64,000 nucleotides of DNA from Bacteroidales bacterium (GCA_017962545.1 JAGCVD010000021.1:17379-81378); one strand, 5' to 3'. Shown: positions 7,541 through 17,124, counted from the stretch's first letter. Notes: a model not told the origin generated them from the sequence alone. Numbers and translations are program-made.

Positions 7541-8937
7541 AGTGGCTAGCACTCATTCTCAGTCTTTCGCTGCTCGTGTTGACTCACGAGCTCGGCCATC
7601 TAGGCTTTGCCAAACTGTTCCACACGCGCGTGCGCAGGTTCTATATCTTCTTCAACTGGAAGTTCTCCATCCTTAAAGCCAAGAAATTCGGTGGCAAATG
7701 GCATTTCCTGTTCTTCAACGCCAAGACTCCCGACAGCTGGGATGAGAAGAACCTCGCCCCCGAAGACCAGGACAACACCCTCTGGGGCATCGGCTGGGTG
7801 CCGCTGGGCGGCTACTGCGACATCGCGGGCATGATCGACGAGACCAAGGGCGAGAAAGACCTTGCGAGTGAACCCCAACCGTGGGAATACCGCACCAAGC
7901 CCGCCTGGCAGCGCCTTTGCATCGTCAGTGGCGGCGTACTGGTCAATTTCATCTCCGCCCTTATCCTCTTCTCGGCCATCTTTGCCCACTGGGGACAGGA
8001 CGAGCTTCCGCTGCGCAACGCCACGCTGGGTTACGACTACCATCAGGTGATGCTTGACGAAGGTTTCCGTAACGGCGATATCATCTATGCCCTCGACGGC
8101 CGCGAGATGTACGACTATACCGAGACATCCAAGGCCCTGCTGCTCGACAATCCGCAGCAGGTCACCGTCTTGCGCGGCGACTCGCTTGTCGACCTCACTC
8201 TGAGCGGCAGCCTCGTCGAACAGATCAACCGCCAGCACGTCAAACATCTTTTCACGCCCCGCATGCCCTTCGTTGTCAAAGATTTCGTGGCAGGCTCGGT
8301 GGCACAGCGGGCAGGTATGCTGGCCGGCGACAGCGTGGTAGGCATGGGAGGTGTGCCCATGGCGGCATACACAGACATCGCCGAGGCGCTCAGGCAACAT
8401 GCCGGCGACAGTGTGACGGTGAACTTCTACCGTCAAGGCGCTCTCGACAGCGTCACCGTCCAGATAGGCTCCGACGGCAAGCTGGGGGTACAGCTTGTCA
8501 CCGACCTCGCATGTCTCTTCTCGGTGAAGCACATTGACTATAATATCTGGCAGGCCATTCCCGCAGGCATCAGCCACGGCTGGAAGACCCTTATGGAATA
8601 TGTCTCCTCGCTCAAGATGCTCTTCTCGCCGGGAGGCATGCAGAACCTTGGCGGATTCGGCACCATGAGTAGCATCTTCCCCGACCACTGGGAGTGGCAG
8701 GCTTTCTGGACCATCACAGCTCTGCTGGCGCTCGTGTTGGCTTTCATGAACATCATCCCCATCCCGGGTCTCGATGGCGGTCACCTCGTCTTCACGCTCT
8801 GGGAGATGGTCACAGGCCGCAAGCCTTCCGACAAGTTCCTCTCGGTGGCGCAGAATATCGGCATAATATTCTTGTTGGCGCTGATGGTGCTGGCCAACGG
8901 TAACGACCTTTGGCGCTGGCTCTCGGGGAAATTTTAA
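7537..8937 (+). CDS. rseP: Site-2 intramembrane zinc metalloprotease RseP
   Basis: 466 residues. The first helix carries the zinc motif HELGH (residues 17-21), and the last part has the second active-site motif IPIPGLDGGH. Between them lie two PDZ-like regions, the clearer one around 250-300 (VKDFVAGSVAQRAGMLAGDSV). The family cleaves membrane-embedded anti-sigma factors or signal-peptide remnants. The length and an extra soluble stretch after helix 1 (YIFFNWKFSILKAKKFG and following) are typical of the Bacteroidota version. It is translationally coupled to dxr. No anti-sigma gene is nearby, so the substrate is unknown. Confidence 0.95.
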   Translation: MKWLALILSLSLLVLTHELGHLGFAKLFHTRVRRFYIFFNWKFSILKAKKFGGKWHFLFFNAKTPDSWDEKNLAPEDQDNTLWGIGWVPLGGYCDIAGMIDETKGEKDLASEPQPWEYRTKPAWQRLCIVSGGVLVNFISALILFSAIFAHWGQDELPLRNATLGYDYHQVMLDEGFRNGDIIYALDGREMYDYTETSKALLLDNPQQVTVLRGDSLVDLTLSGSLVEQINRQHVKHLFTPRMPFVVKDFVAGSVAQRAGMLAGDSVVGMGGVPMAAYTDIAEALRQHAGDSVTVNFYRQGALDSVTVQIGSDGKLGVQLVTDLACLFSVKHIDYNIWQAIPAGISHGWKTLMEYVSSLKMLFSPGGMQNLGGFGTMSSIFPDHWEWQAFWTITALLALVLAFMNIIPIPGLDGGHLVFTLWEMVTGRKPSDKFLSVAQNIGIIFLLALMVLANGNDLWRWLSGKF

Positions 8938-8953
8938 CCGCCCATAGGCAAAC

Positions 8954-10339
8954 ATGAAAAAACTCGACCGTCTGATACTCCGCTCGTTCATAGGCCCGCT
9001 GGTGCTCACCTTCGCCATCGCGGTCTTCGTGCTGCTCATGCAGTTCGTGTGGAAATATGTGGACGATCTTGTGGGCAAGGGTTTGGAGTTCAGCGTTATC
9101 GCCGAACTGCTGACCTATGCTTCCGCCACCTTTGTCCCTATGGCGTTGCCTATTGCCGTCTTGTTTGCCTCCATCATGACCATGGGTAACTTTGGTGAGA
9201 AGTACGAGCTGGTGGCCATGAAGGCTGGCGGCGTGTCTCTCACCCGGGTCATGATGCCTATGGCCATTGTCGTGCTGCTGCTCACAGGCATGGCTTTCTA
9301 CTTTGCCAACAACGTTATGCCCACGGCCATGCTCAAATACCGCATGACCCTCTACGACATCACCCGTAAAAAGCCTGCCGTCAACATACGTCCGGGCGAA
9401 TACTATAAGGACATTGAGGGCTATGTCATCCGTGTGGGCAGCAAGGACTCCGATGGCAGCACCATGCACGATGTCGTCATCTACGACCATACGCACGGCA
9501 TGAACGAAATCACTGTCACGGTGGCGCAAAGCGGTATCATGACGGCCTCGGCCGACAACCGTTATCTTCGTTTCACCCTTCGTGACGGCTACTCCTATTC
9601 CGAGTCCTCCTCAGGCGAGATGTACACACGACGTCCCTTCACTACCATTGGCTTCGATGAACAAACCATCACCTTTGATATCTCTTCTTTCTCCTTCAAC
9701 CGCAGCAACGAAGACCTCTTCAAAGGGAGTTATCAGATGATGAACATTGCCCAGCTTGACACCACGGTGCGCCGTCTCGACAGCTCGCTGGCGGTACGTC
9801 GCGCACAGGGACGTCAGCAACTGGTGGGAGGCCTTCATGCCTGGCAGCATCGGGTTGATATAGAAACTACAGGCAACCGTCAAATAGTCACCGACAGCAA
9901 GTTCATGCCCTCATCCTCGACAGCGGTCAATTATGCTCTGAATACCGCACGGTCTGCTGCCAATGATGCCAAGACACAGGCCGAGCTGCAGCAGGCCGAC
10001 CAGGAGTATATCAACCGTCATCTTATTGAGTGGCAGCGCAAATACACCCTCTCCGTGGCCTGTCTTCTGCTTTTCCTCATCGGCGCCCCCTTCGGCAGCA
10101 TCGTCCGCAAGGGCGGCCTAGGGTTGCCGCTCGTGGCCTCGGTGCTCTTCTTCGTCATCTACTATGTCATAGGGATGATAGCCGAGAAGGCTGTCCGCGA
10201 GAGCGCCATCGGACCTATCGGTATGTGGATTAGCACATTCGCGCTGCTGCCCATAGGCATCATCCTAACCATAGAAGCCACCACCGACAGCTCTCTCTTC
10301 GACGCCGCTTTCTGGCGTCGCCTTTTCCGCCGTCGATAG
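8954..10339 (+). CDS. LptF/LptG-family permease
   Basis: 461 residues of the YjgP/YjgQ family, the membrane subunits of the LPS export ABC transporter. Three helices lie near the N terminus (LDRLILRSFIGPLVLTF, then ASATFVPMALPIAVLFASI, then the 95-120 region), followed by a periplasmic beta-jellyroll-like domain of about 230 residues and three C-terminal helices (YTLSVACLLLFLIGAPFG, LGLPLVASVLFFVIYYVIG, WISTFALLPIGIIL). The motif FIGAPFG-like LIGAPFGSIVRKGGLG is characteristic. F and G types cannot be told apart by eye. It follows rseP by 16 bp, so it is probably in the same transcript. Confidence 0.93.
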   Translation: MKKLDRLILRSFIGPLVLTFAIAVFVLLMQFVWKYVDDLVGKGLEFSVIAELLTYASATFVPMALPIAVLFASIMTMGNFGEKYELVAMKAGGVSLTRVMMPMAIVVLLLTGMAFYFANNVMPTAMLKYRMTLYDITRKKPAVNIRPGEYYKDIEGYVIRVGSKDSDGSTMHDVVIYDHTHGMNEITVTVAQSGIMTASADNRYLRFTLRDGYSYSESSSGEMYTRRPFTTIGFDEQTITFDISSFSFNRSNEDLFKGSYQMMNIAQLDTTVRRLDSSLAVRRAQGRQQLVGGLHAWQHRVDIETTGNRQIVTDSKFMPSSSTAVNYALNTARSAANDAKTQAELQQADQEYINRHLIEWQRKYTLSVACLLLFLIGAPFGSIVRKGGLGLPLVASVLFFVIYYVIGMIAEKAVRESAIGPIGMWISTFALLPIGIILTIEATTDSSLFDAAFWRRLFRRR

Positions 10340-10366
10340 AGAGTCGGCTATATTCAAAAAAAGACG

Positions 10367-10374
10367 TATCTTTG
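10367..10374 (+). promoter_or_regulatory. Promoter -7 box for pyrK
   Basis: TATCTTTG followed by CA lies 25 bp before the pyrK start and gives a very short leader. Confidence 0.7.
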
Positions 10375-10399
10375 CAAAATCAAATAGAGCACTATTGAT

Positions 10400-11182
10400 A
10401 TGAAAGAAATAAGCGATTTCACCATCATTGAGCGGCGGCAGCATGGCCCACACTATTTCACGCTGGTGTTGCGGCACAGCCACCTCACTCCGCTGTTGCC
10501 GACAATGCCGGGACAGTTTGTCGAGGTCCGTGTCGACGGACAGCCGGGTGTTATGTTGCGGCGTCCCATTTCGGTGCACGATGTCGACCCCGAGGCTGGC
10601 ACCCTCTCTCTGCTCGTCCAAGTGGTGGGTCAGGGCACTCGCCGTCTGAGTCAACTGGCTGTTGGAGAAAAGATTAACCTTGTATACCCTCTGGGTCACG
10701 GCTTTACCTCCGACCTCCGATCTCCGACCTCCGCACTATTAGTGGGTGGCGGTGCCGGCATAGCGCCTTTGCTGTATCTTGCCAAGGTGCTGAAAGCAAG
10801 AGGTGTAAGATGTACTATATTACTCGGTGGCCGTACGGCGGAGCTTATCCCCGTGCGCGATGAGTTCCGCCCCTACGGCGAGGTGTGCATCGCCACCGAC
10901 GACGGCTCGCTGGGGCATAAAGGTCTTGTTGTCAGCCACCCTGCTTTCGCGGAGCAGTATGATATCATCTACACCTGCGGTCCCACGCCAATGATGAAAG
11001 CAGTGGCACGCTCAGCAGCGGAGCGCGGCATACGCTGCGAGGTGAGCCTGGAGAACATGATGGCCTGCGGCGTGGGCGCATGCCTCTGCTGCGTCACCGA
11101 CACCGACCAAGGGCACCGCTGCGTCTGCAAGGACGGCCCCGTGTTTGATATCACGAACATGAAGAAATGGTATGCTAATTAG
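10400..11182 (+). CDS. pyrK: Dihydroorotate dehydrogenase B electron-transfer subunit PyrK
   Basis: It passes electrons from dihydroorotate oxidation in PyrD to NAD through FAD and a 2Fe-2S cluster. Motifs: an FAD site (PGQFVEVRV, RRPISVHDVD), the NAD-side glycine loop LLVGGGAGIAPLLYLAK, and a C-terminal cysteine cluster (MACGVGACLCC and HRCVC). It sits before pyrD as in other Bacteroidota. Oddity: between GHGF and LLVGGG the loop is encoded by four tandem copies of the heptamer CTCCGAN (10708-10735), giving TSDLRSPTS. The loop is normally short and variable, so the enzyme probably tolerates it. Confidence 0.95.
   Translation: MKEISDFTIIERRQHGPHYFTLVLRHSHLTPLLPTMPGQFVEVRVDGQPGVMLRRPISVHDVDPEAGTLSLLVQVVGQGTRRLSQLAVGEKINLVYPLGHGFTSDLRSPTSALLVGGGAGIAPLLYLAKVLKARGVRCTILLGGRTAELIPVRDEFRPYGEVCIATDDGSLGHKGLVVSHPAFAEQYDIIYTCGPTPMMKAVARSAAERGIRCEVSLENMMACGVGACLCCVTDTDQGHRCVCKDGPVFDITNMKKWYAN
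10708..10735. repeat. In-frame CTCCGAN heptamer array inside pyrK
   Basis: Units CTCCGAC, CTCCGAT, CTCCGAC, CTCCGCA sit in tandem inside the coding sequence. The same heptamer is found in the 12379 kinase, in tsaC on the opposite strand, and in the spacer at 22776-22826. Confidence 0.9.
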
Positions 11183-11258
11183 TAGTTAAGTAGACAGTAG
11201 TTTTTCACTAGATTAAATTTATTTCAAAGGAGTTCAAAGCCTGCAAGCAGGCAGAAGT

Positions 11259-11322
11259 AGATAAGACAATACAATTTCTAGCAATAAACAAGGCAGCGAC
11301 AAGTGCATTTGTCTTATCTCCT
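11259..11322. repeat. 64-bp hairpin element, copy A
   Basis: It is bounded by a perfect 11-bp inverted repeat (AGATAAGACAA at 11259-11269 and its complement at 11309-11319). It is 60/64 identical to 12278-12341. A pyrimidine-rich repeat arm continues to about 11340, just before the pyrD start. Confidence 0.9.
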
Positions 11323-11353
11323 TTCCTCCTTATCTCCCTCAAAGAATAAGAAT

Positions 11354-12253
11354 ATGCTAGCAGTTAAAGTACATAATCTCAGTTTAAAGAACCCGGTGAT
11401 GACCGCCAGCGGCACCTTCGGCTATGGCGAGGAGTTCGCCGACTTCGTCGACCTCGAGCGTCTGGGCGGCTTCATTGTGAAAGGCACCACCGGCAGCCAC
11501 CGTGAGGGCAATCCCTACCCCCGCATGGCCGAGACCCCCTCGGGCATGCTCAACGCCGTGGGTCTCCAGAACGGTGGTGTGGAGAAGTTCTGCTCCGAGG
11601 TGTATCATAGAATCAAGCACTTAGACACCAATATTGTCGTCAACGTCAGCGGTTCCTCCATCGAGGAGTACTGCGACGTGGCGTCGCAGATTGACGCTCT
11701 GGAGAAGATTCCTGCCATCGAGCTGAACATCAGCTGCCCCAACGTGAAAAAAGGTGGTATGGGCTTCGGCACCAATCCCGACATGGCGGCACAAGTGGTC
11801 GCTGCGGTGCGTAAGGTGTACCATAAGACGCTGATAGTAAAGCTGACACCCAATGTCACTAGCATCGTCGACATCGCCAAGGCGGTGGAGAGCGCCGGTG
11901 CCGACAGTGTGAGTCTCATCAACACCATGCTGGGTATGGCCATCGACGTGGAGAAGCGTCGTCCCTACCTCAGCACCATCACCGGTGGTTTGAGTGGCCC
12001 CTGCGTGAAGCCCGTGGCGGTACGTATGGTGTGGCAAGTGGCTCATGCCGTGCAGATTCCCGTTATCGGTTTGGGTGGCATCGCTTCGGCGGCCGACGCG
12101 CTGGAGTTCCTGATGGCTGGCGCCAAAGCCATCCAGGTGGGCACAGCCAACTTCATCGACCCCGCCGTCACCATGAAGATTGTCGACGGCCTCGAGGACT
12201 ACTGCAATCGTCATGGTATCAAGGATATCAATGAGATAATTGGGATAATATAG
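11354..12253 (+). CDS. pyrD: Dihydroorotate dehydrogenase B catalytic subunit PyrD
   Basis: It oxidises dihydroorotate to orotate with FMN, in complex with PyrK. I choose ATG at 11354 ([20 protein letters not shown]), the normal family start; an upstream in-frame ATG at 11303 would translate the repeat element. About 299 residues. Motifs: [33 protein letters not shown] (the catalytic Cys of class 1B), [30 protein letters not shown], and the FMN phosphate site [19 protein letters not shown]. The gene lies between the two copies of the 64-bp element. In many bacteria pyrK-pyrD form one operon; here the hairpin spacer might modulate that. Confidence 0.96.
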   Translation: MLAVKVHNLSLKNPVMTASGTFGYGEEFADFVDLERLGGFIVKGTTGSHREGNPYPRMAETPSGMLNAVGLQNGGVEKFCSEVYHRIKHLDTNIVVNVSGSSIEEYCDVASQIDALEKIPAIELNISCPNVKKGGMGFGTNPDMAAQVVAAVRKVYHKTLIVKLTPNVTSIVDIAKAVESAGADSVSLINTMLGMAIDVEKRRPYLSTITGGLSGPCVKPVAVRMVWQVAHAVQIPVIGLGGIASAADALEFLMAGAKAIQVGTANFIDPAVTMKIVDGLEDYCNRHGIKDINEIIGII

Positions 12254-12255
12254 AA

Positions 12256-12367
12256 GGGAAGGAGACAGGAGGGAAGGAGATAAGACAATACAGTTTCTAG
12301 CAGTAAACATGGCAGCGACAAGTGCATTTGTCTTACCTCCTCATCTTCTTACCTCCTTATCTTCTCA
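12256..12367. repeat. 64-bp hairpin element, copy B, with flanking repeat arms
   Basis: The core 12278-12341 is 94% identical to 11259-11322. The left flank carries purine units of the GGAGACA/GGAGATAA type and the right flank the pyrimidine complement (ACCTCC, TTATCT), ending 11 bp before the kinase start. Confidence 0.9.
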
Positions 12368-12378
12368 AAGAAAAAGAT

Positions 12379-13221
12379 ATGATTCTCATTGCTGACAGCG
12401 GCAGCACAAAGACCACGTGGATGGAGATAGACTCTGGTAACAAGGTGGTTACCGAGGGCCTGAATCCTCATTTTACCACCGACGAGGCCTTCCTCGCCGC
12501 CTGCTCCGCTGTGCGCCAGCAGCTCCGACTTCCGACTTCCGACCTCCGACTTTACTTTTACGGTTCCGGCTGCGGTGATGCTTTGCAACGTGAGCGCGTG
12601 TTGCGGCAGCTCCAGCATGGCTTCGGCACAGAAGATGTGCATGTTGAGACCGATATGTTGGGCGCCTGTCGCGCTATCTGGGGTCGTCACAATGGTCTGG
12701 TGGGCATCCTCGGCACGGGGAGTAACGCCTGCTACTACGACGGTGAACGCATTGTTTATCAAGCCCCAAGCCTGGGTTATATTATTGGCGACCACGGGTC
12801 GGCCAACCACGTAGGTCGTCTCTTGCTGCTGGACTACCTCACGGGCAAGATGTCCGACGAGCTAAGTGGCATGTTCCAAGAACGTTATCCTAGGACGCAC
12901 GAGGAATGGGTAGAGGCATTGTATCACCGACCCAACCCCAACAGGATGCTGGCGGCGCTGGCGCCGTTTGCCGTGGACCATCTGGACGACGACTACTGCC
13001 GTAATACGATATACTATGCCCTCGACGACTGGTACAGCTACCAGTTGTCCGACATAGTGTTGAAGTCGGATTGTCGGCGCCTCTGTGTCGTCGGTGGCTT
13101 CGCCGCTGCGGTGGCCGGCGTGCTTGACGACTACTGTGACGACAACGGGATAACCTTGGGCACCGTAGCGGCCAACCCCATAGAGGGCTTGCTAAATTAT
13201 CACGCCCAATACAATATATAA
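12379..13221 (+). CDS. BadF/BadG-type ATPase, probable N-acetylglucosamine kinase
   Basis: About 280 residues of the ASKHA-fold BadF/BcrA family; in Bacteroidota these are usually annotated as N-acetylglucosamine kinases. Start chosen at ATG 12379 because MILIADSGSTKTTW is the phosphate-1 motif that opens the family. Further motifs: YFYGSGC, VGILGTGSNACYYDG (phosphate 2) and GYIIGDHGSANHVGR. Oddity: four tandem heptamers of the YTCCGAC type (12523-12550) encode LRLPTSDLRL directly before the conserved YFYGSG strand. The substrate is inferred from family, not shown by the sequence. Confidence 0.85.
   Translation: MILIADSGSTKTTWMEIDSGNKVVTEGLNPHFTTDEAFLAACSAVRQQLRLPTSDLRLYFYGSGCGDALQRERVLRQLQHGFGTEDVHVETDMLGACRAIWGRHNGLVGILGTGSNACYYDGERIVYQAPSLGYIIGDHGSANHVGRLLLLDYLTGKMSDELSGMFQERYPRTHEEWVEALYHRPNPNRMLAALAPFAVDHLDDDYCRNTIYYALDDWYSYQLSDIVLKSDCRRLCVVGGFAAAVAGVLDDYCDDNGITLGTVAANPIEGLLNYHAQYNI
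12523..12550. repeat. In-frame YTCCGAC heptamer array in the kinase gene
   Basis: Four tandem units (CTCCGAC, TTCCGAC, TTCCGAC, CTCCGAC). Same unit and strand as in pyrK, about 1.8 kb away. Confidence 0.9.
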
Positions 13222-13272
13222 TAACTTTCTGCCGTTATTATCATTCATTAAACTAAAAACAGATACTGAAAC

Positions 13273-13698
13273 ATGGATTTATCAAACATTCTGGTGATTG
13301 CCGGTAAGCCGGACCTGAGTGAGCTGGTGTCGCAGACCAAAGGCGGCGCCGTAGTGAAGAACTTAGTGACAGGACAGAAATACCCTGTCTTCAAGAACGA
13401 TAGAATCAGCTCGCTGGGCGAGATACGTCTCTTCACAGAGACCGATGAATGCCCGTTGGAGGAGGTGATGCAAGGCATCTTCAAGAAACTGGAGGGCAAG
13501 GCCACCGACTTCGACCCCAAGAAGGCGGAGAGCAAGGCGATGTTCGACCTGCTGGGCGAGGTGTTGCCCGACTATGACCGTGAGCGTGTACACGCCTCTG
13601 ACGTGAAGAAGCTCTTCTCGTGGTACAACGTGCTGCTGTCGGCCGACAAGATTACCCTCGACGAGGAGAAGAATGAGGACGAAAAAGAAAATCAATAA
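13273..13698 (+). CDS. DUF5606 family protein
   Basis: 141 residues, soluble and acidic at the C terminus. It fits DUF5606, a Bacteroidota family of unknown function: an N-terminal small beta domain (ILVIAGKPDLSELVSQTKGG, KYPVFKNDRISSLGEI), then LEEVMQGIFKK, and a helical part with VLPDYDRERVHASDVKKLFS and WYNVL. It stands between the kinase and a lipoprotein gene, with no strong promoter seen. No function can be inferred from position. Confidence 0.85.
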   Translation: MDLSNILVIAGKPDLSELVSQTKGGAVVKNLVTGQKYPVFKNDRISSLGEIRLFTETDECPLEEVMQGIFKKLEGKATDFDPKKAESKAMFDLLGEVLPDYDRERVHASDVKKLFSWYNVLLSADKITLDEEKNEDEKENQ

Positions 13699-13725
13699 TA
13701 TCAGTAATCATTTAATGTTAAAGCT

Positions 13726-14787
13726 ATGAAGAAAATATTGTATGCGCTTTGCGCCATGATGATGCTGGCCATGACTGCATGCCACCGCGACGACAACAAT
13801 CCTCAAGGTCCTGCCAATGGCGGTGGAACACCGCAGCCCGACCCCATACCTACCGGCGAGGGCATCTTCAATCCTGACCAGAAGATTGAGACCATCGCTA
13901 TCGACGGTCAGACAAGCGAGCAGTGGGTTTGGACGAACGGGAAGTTGATGATGGTCGAGAACGCCGATGGCGCCACCTCGTTTGAGTACAACGGTTGGCG
14001 TGTCAGCGAGATGACGACGATATTGGAAGGCACGCCTGTCGATGTGGAATATGCCTATGACGATAACAACAAGTTGGCCACGGTGGACGCCTACAGCGGC
14101 AATATGCATGCTATCGGCATCGTGTTCAACCACAACAACGCTGCGGGCAAGATAAGCGATATGTCGCTCAATATCAACAGCACCCTTCTCGGCCTGCTGT
14201 CGGAACTCATAGGCAATGGCGGCATCCCTGGCTTCACCAAGGGAATGTCGAAGTTCAGTATTGAAAATACCGATTTCAATGCCCACCTCACCTGGGAGGG
14301 CGACAATGTGAAGCGCATGATACTCGACGGCACAGTCTCTATCAATACAACCATCGACGAGGCCTCAAATCTCCTCTCGATGATGAACATTGATTCGTTG
14401 GGCTCTTTCAATCTGGATTCAATAATTAGCACCTTTAGCTTCTTATTGACCGACTCCAATCTGCTGGTGACGGTTCAGTTGGCCGACACCACCGACTACA
14501 CCTACGACAGCCAGAACAATCCATTCTATGGCTATCTGGGTGCGCTCGACGTGACCACCTTCTCGGCAAACAACGCGAAGACCATGCGTTCGTCAGGTAC
14601 CGCCAACATTAGCATCACGGCACATACATGGCTCGGCAATCAAGCGATTCCCCTGCCGGCCTATTCCATCGGCTCGCGTAGCGAGACCTACACCTATACT
14701 TATAACAACGCCAACTTCCCGCTGACCGTCACCGTGACCGACAGTGACAATGCAAGCAGCGTGAAGCAATATACCTATAAACAATAA
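13726..14787 (+). CDS. Secreted lipoprotein, DUF4595-like
   Basis: 353 residues. It starts with a lipoprotein signal ([19 protein letters not shown], lipobox ending at Cys19), followed by a Pro/Gly-rich linker. The rest is beta-rich with repeated strand-turn units such as [22 protein letters not shown] and a final [17 protein letters not shown], reminiscent of DUF4595/YD-type surface lipoproteins common in Bacteroidales. It is probably anchored in the outer membrane. It ends 1 bp before metG, so it may share its transcript. The family call is tentative; the lipoprotein call is firm. Confidence 0.8.
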   Translation: MKKILYALCAMMMLAMTACHRDDNNPQGPANGGGTPQPDPIPTGEGIFNPDQKIETIAIDGQTSEQWVWTNGKLMMVENADGATSFEYNGWRVSEMTTILEGTPVDVEYAYDDNNKLATVDAYSGNMHAIGIVFNHNNAAGKISDMSLNINSTLLGLLSELIGNGGIPGFTKGMSKFSIENTDFNAHLTWEGDNVKRMILDGTVSINTTIDEASNLLSMMNIDSLGSFNLDSIISTFSFLLTDSNLLVTVQLADTTDYTYDSQNNPFYGYLGALDVTTFSANNAKTMRSSGTANISITAHTWLGNQAIPLPAYSIGSRSETYTYTYNNANFPLTVTVTDSDNASSVKQYTYKQ

Positions 14788-14788
14788 T

Positions 14789-16852
14789 ATGATTTATACC
14801 GAGAAAGACAAACAATATAAGCGCTATACCGTCACCTCGGCACTGCCCTACGCCAACGGTCCCGTGCATATCGGCCACCTGGCCGGCGTCTATGTCCCCG
14901 CCGATGTCTATGTGCGCTACCTCCGCGCCCAGGGCGAGCAGGTGATGTTCATCGGCGGCAGCGACGAGCACGGCGTGCCCATCACCATCAAAGCCCGCAA
15001 GGAGGGTTGCACACCGCAGGACATCGTCGACCGCTACCACAAGATTATCAAGGACAGCTTCGCCGAGCTGGGCATCAGTTTCGATATCTACAGCCGCACC
15101 TCCAGCAAAGAGCACCACGAGACCGCGGCGGCCTACTTCAAGAAGCTCTACGACGAGGGCAAGTTTGTCGAGAAAGTGTCCATGCAGTACTACGACGAGG
15201 AGGCCGGCTGCTTCCTGGCCGACCGCTACATCACCGGCACCTGCCCCCATTGCGGCAACGAGCGCGCCTACGGCGACCAGTGCGAAGCCTGCGGCACCAG
15301 CCTCAACGCCACCGACCTCATCAACCCCAAGAGCGCCCTCAGCGGCAGCAAGCCCGTCCTCAAGGAGACCAAGCACTGGTTCCTCCCGCTCGACCAGGAC
15401 GAGCCCTGGCTGCGCGAGTGGATTCTCGAAGGCCACAAGGGCGACTGGAAGACCAATGTCTATGGCCAGTGCAAGTCATGGATCGACGCCGGCCTGCAGC
15501 CTCGCGCTGTCACACGCGACCTCGACTGGGGCGTGAAGGTGCCCATCGAGGGTGCCGACGGCAAGGTGCTCTACGTCTGGTTCGACGCCCCCATCGGATA
15601 CATCTCTTTCACCAAGCAGCTCAAAGGCGACGACTGGGAGAAATGGTGGAAAGACCAGGACACCAAGCTGGTGCACTTCATAGGTAAGGACAACATCGTC
15701 TTCCACTGCATCATCTTCCCCTCGATGCTCCATGCCGACGGCAGCTACATACTGCCCGCCAACGTGCCCGCCAACGAGTTCCTCAACCTCGAGGGCGACA
15801 AAATCTCGACCTCGCGCAACTGGGCCGTCTGGCTGCACGAGTACCTGCAGGAGTTCCCCGGCAAGCAGGACGTTCTGCGCTACACCCTCTGCAGCAACGC
15901 CCCCGAGACCAAGGACAACGACTTTACATGGAAGGACTTCCAGCTGAAGAACAACAGCGAGTTGGTGGCCATCCTCGGCAACTTCGTCAACAGAACATTA
16001 GTTCTCACTCATAAGTTTTACGGCGGCAAAGTACCTGGGAGTACAGGCGGCACGCCTGTGGATCAAGAGGTGGTCAAGGAACTTGCCACCTTCCCCGAGC
16101 GCATCGGCCGCAGCATCGAGACCTACCGCTTCCGCGAGGCCCTCGCCGAGATGATGAACCTCGCCCGCCTTGGTAACAAATACCTCACCGACACCGAGCC
16201 TTGGAAGCTTATCAAGACCGACCCCGAGCGCACTGCCACGGTGATGAACCTCTCGCTGCAGATATGTGCCAACCTGGCCATCCTCTGCGCCCCCTTCCTG
16301 CCATTCACGGCCGACAAGATGCACCGTATCATGAACCTGCAGGCCCTGGGTTGGAAAGACGCCGGCCGCGCCGACATCCTCATGGAAGGCCATCAGATCG
16401 ACCAGCCCGAGCTGCTTTTCGAGCAGATCAGCGACGAGACCATCCAGGCCCAGGTCGACAAGCTGCAGGCCACCAAGGCTCAGAACGAACTCAACGCCTG
16501 GAAGCCCGCCGACGTCAAGGCTCCGGTCACCATCGACGATTTCGGCCGTATGGATATCCGTGTTGCTACCATCCTCGAATGCTGCAAGGTGCCCAAGGCC
16601 GACAAGCTGCTGCAGTTCAAGCTCGACGACGGCACCGGCACCCCGCGCACCATCGTCAGCGGTATCGCCAAGTATTACACCGAGCCCGAGAAACTCGTCG
16701 GCCGTCAGGTATGCTTCATTGCTAACTTCCCTCCGCGCAAACTCAAGGGTGTCGAGAGCCAGGGCATGATCCTCAGCGCCGAAGACAAAGACGGCCGTCT
16801 GGTGCTCCTCACCCCCAGCGACTTCGTCACCCCCGGCTGCAACGTGGGTTGA
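14789..16852 (+). CDS. metG: Methionyl-tRNA synthetase with C-terminal tRNA-binding domain
   Basis: It charges tRNA-Met. 687 residues: the catalytic Rossmann domain has HIGH (in PVHIGHLAG), a zinc knuckle with four Cys (TCPHCGNE and QCEACGTS), and KISTS in place of KMSKS. The anticodon-binding helical domain follows, then a C-terminal EMAP/OB-fold domain ([15 protein letters not shown] to [10 protein letters not shown]). Oddity: at the junction after THKFYGGKV the segment [11 protein letters not shown] is encoded by a palindromic stretch (16043-16059), possibly a small inserted repeat. A terminator follows the stop. Confidence 0.97.
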   Translation: MIYTEKDKQYKRYTVTSALPYANGPVHIGHLAGVYVPADVYVRYLRAQGEQVMFIGGSDEHGVPITIKARKEGCTPQDIVDRYHKIIKDSFAELGISFDIYSRTSSKEHHETAAAYFKKLYDEGKFVEKVSMQYYDEEAGCFLADRYITGTCPHCGNERAYGDQCEACGTSLNATDLINPKSALSGSKPVLKETKHWFLPLDQDEPWLREWILEGHKGDWKTNVYGQCKSWIDAGLQPRAVTRDLDWGVKVPIEGADGKVLYVWFDAPIGYISFTKQLKGDDWEKWWKDQDTKLVHFIGKDNIVFHCIIFPSMLHADGSYILPANVPANEFLNLEGDKISTSRNWAVWLHEYLQEFPGKQDVLRYTLCSNAPETKDNDFTWKDFQLKNNSELVAILGNFVNRTLVLTHKFYGGKVPGSTGGTPVDQEVVKELATFPERIGRSIETYRFREALAEMMNLARLGNKYLTDTEPWKLIKTDPERTATVMNLSLQICANLAILCAPFLPFTADKMHRIMNLQALGWKDAGRADILMEGHQIDQPELLFEQISDETIQAQVDKLQATKAQNELNAWKPADVKAPVTIDDFGRMDIRVATILECCKVPKADKLLQFKLDDGTGTPRTIVSGIAKYYTEPEKLVGRQVCFIANFPPRKLKGVESQGMILSAEDKDGRLVLLTPSDFVTPGCNVG
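16043..16059. repeat. Palindromic insert candidate inside metG
   Basis: ACAGGCG and its complement CGCCTGT are separated by 3 bp, within coding sequence at a domain junction. It resembles REP-type palindromes, but only one copy was found here. Confidence 0.45.
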
Positions 16853-16873
16853 TAATCACATAACATTGCTAGA

Positions 16874-16911
16874 AACAAAGGCATCCCCATAGTTTGAGGA
16901 TGCCTTTGTTG
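16874..16911 (+). terminator. Intrinsic terminator after metG
   Basis: A 12-bp stem AACAAAGGCATCC with its complement, 11-nt loop, then a modest T-rich tail. Confidence 0.8.
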
Positions 16912-17007
16912 TACATTCTTGTTAATGCTATTTGTTAATGGGGTGATAGTGTGAAGCAGCGATACTAAAACATGGTTATCCCCTCAAATCAGTTGTGTGA
17001 CAGGTGC

Positions 17008-17028
17008 CCCTGTCACCATTGTAAACAT
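17008..17028. other. Small hairpin upstream of the toxin-antitoxin promoter
   Basis: GTGACAGG and its complement CCTGTCAC are separated by 4 nt. It lies in the otherwise empty spacer between metG and higB; function unknown. Confidence 0.45.
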
Positions 17029-17074
17029 AAGCGGTCACCTGATCACCTGAAAAAGGTACCCACAAATAAAAAAA

Positions 17075-17088
17075 TCGCAAATTTGCGA
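17075..17088. promoter_or_regulatory. 14-bp palindrome, candidate HigA operator
   Basis: TCGCAAATTTGCGA is a perfect palindrome that overlaps the expected -33 position of the higB promoter (-7 box at 17108). Antitoxins with an HTH usually repress their own operon by binding such a site. Confidence 0.65.
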
Positions 17089-17107
17089 ATTATTTGAAAA
17101 TTATATG

Positions 17108-17115
17108 TATCTTTG
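17108..17115 (+). promoter_or_regulatory. Promoter -7 box of higBA
   Basis: TATCTTTG ends 9 nt before the ATG at 17125, so the mRNA leader must be about 5 nt or absent. This favours ATG 17125 over the in-frame TTG inside the promoter. Confidence 0.75.
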
Positions 17116-17124
17116 CAGCGTATT

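Noticed and set aside
7600-9078. 492-codon minus-strand frame across rseP and the permease gene
   Set aside because: Antisense shadow. rseP has HELGH and other motifs; the minus frame has none.
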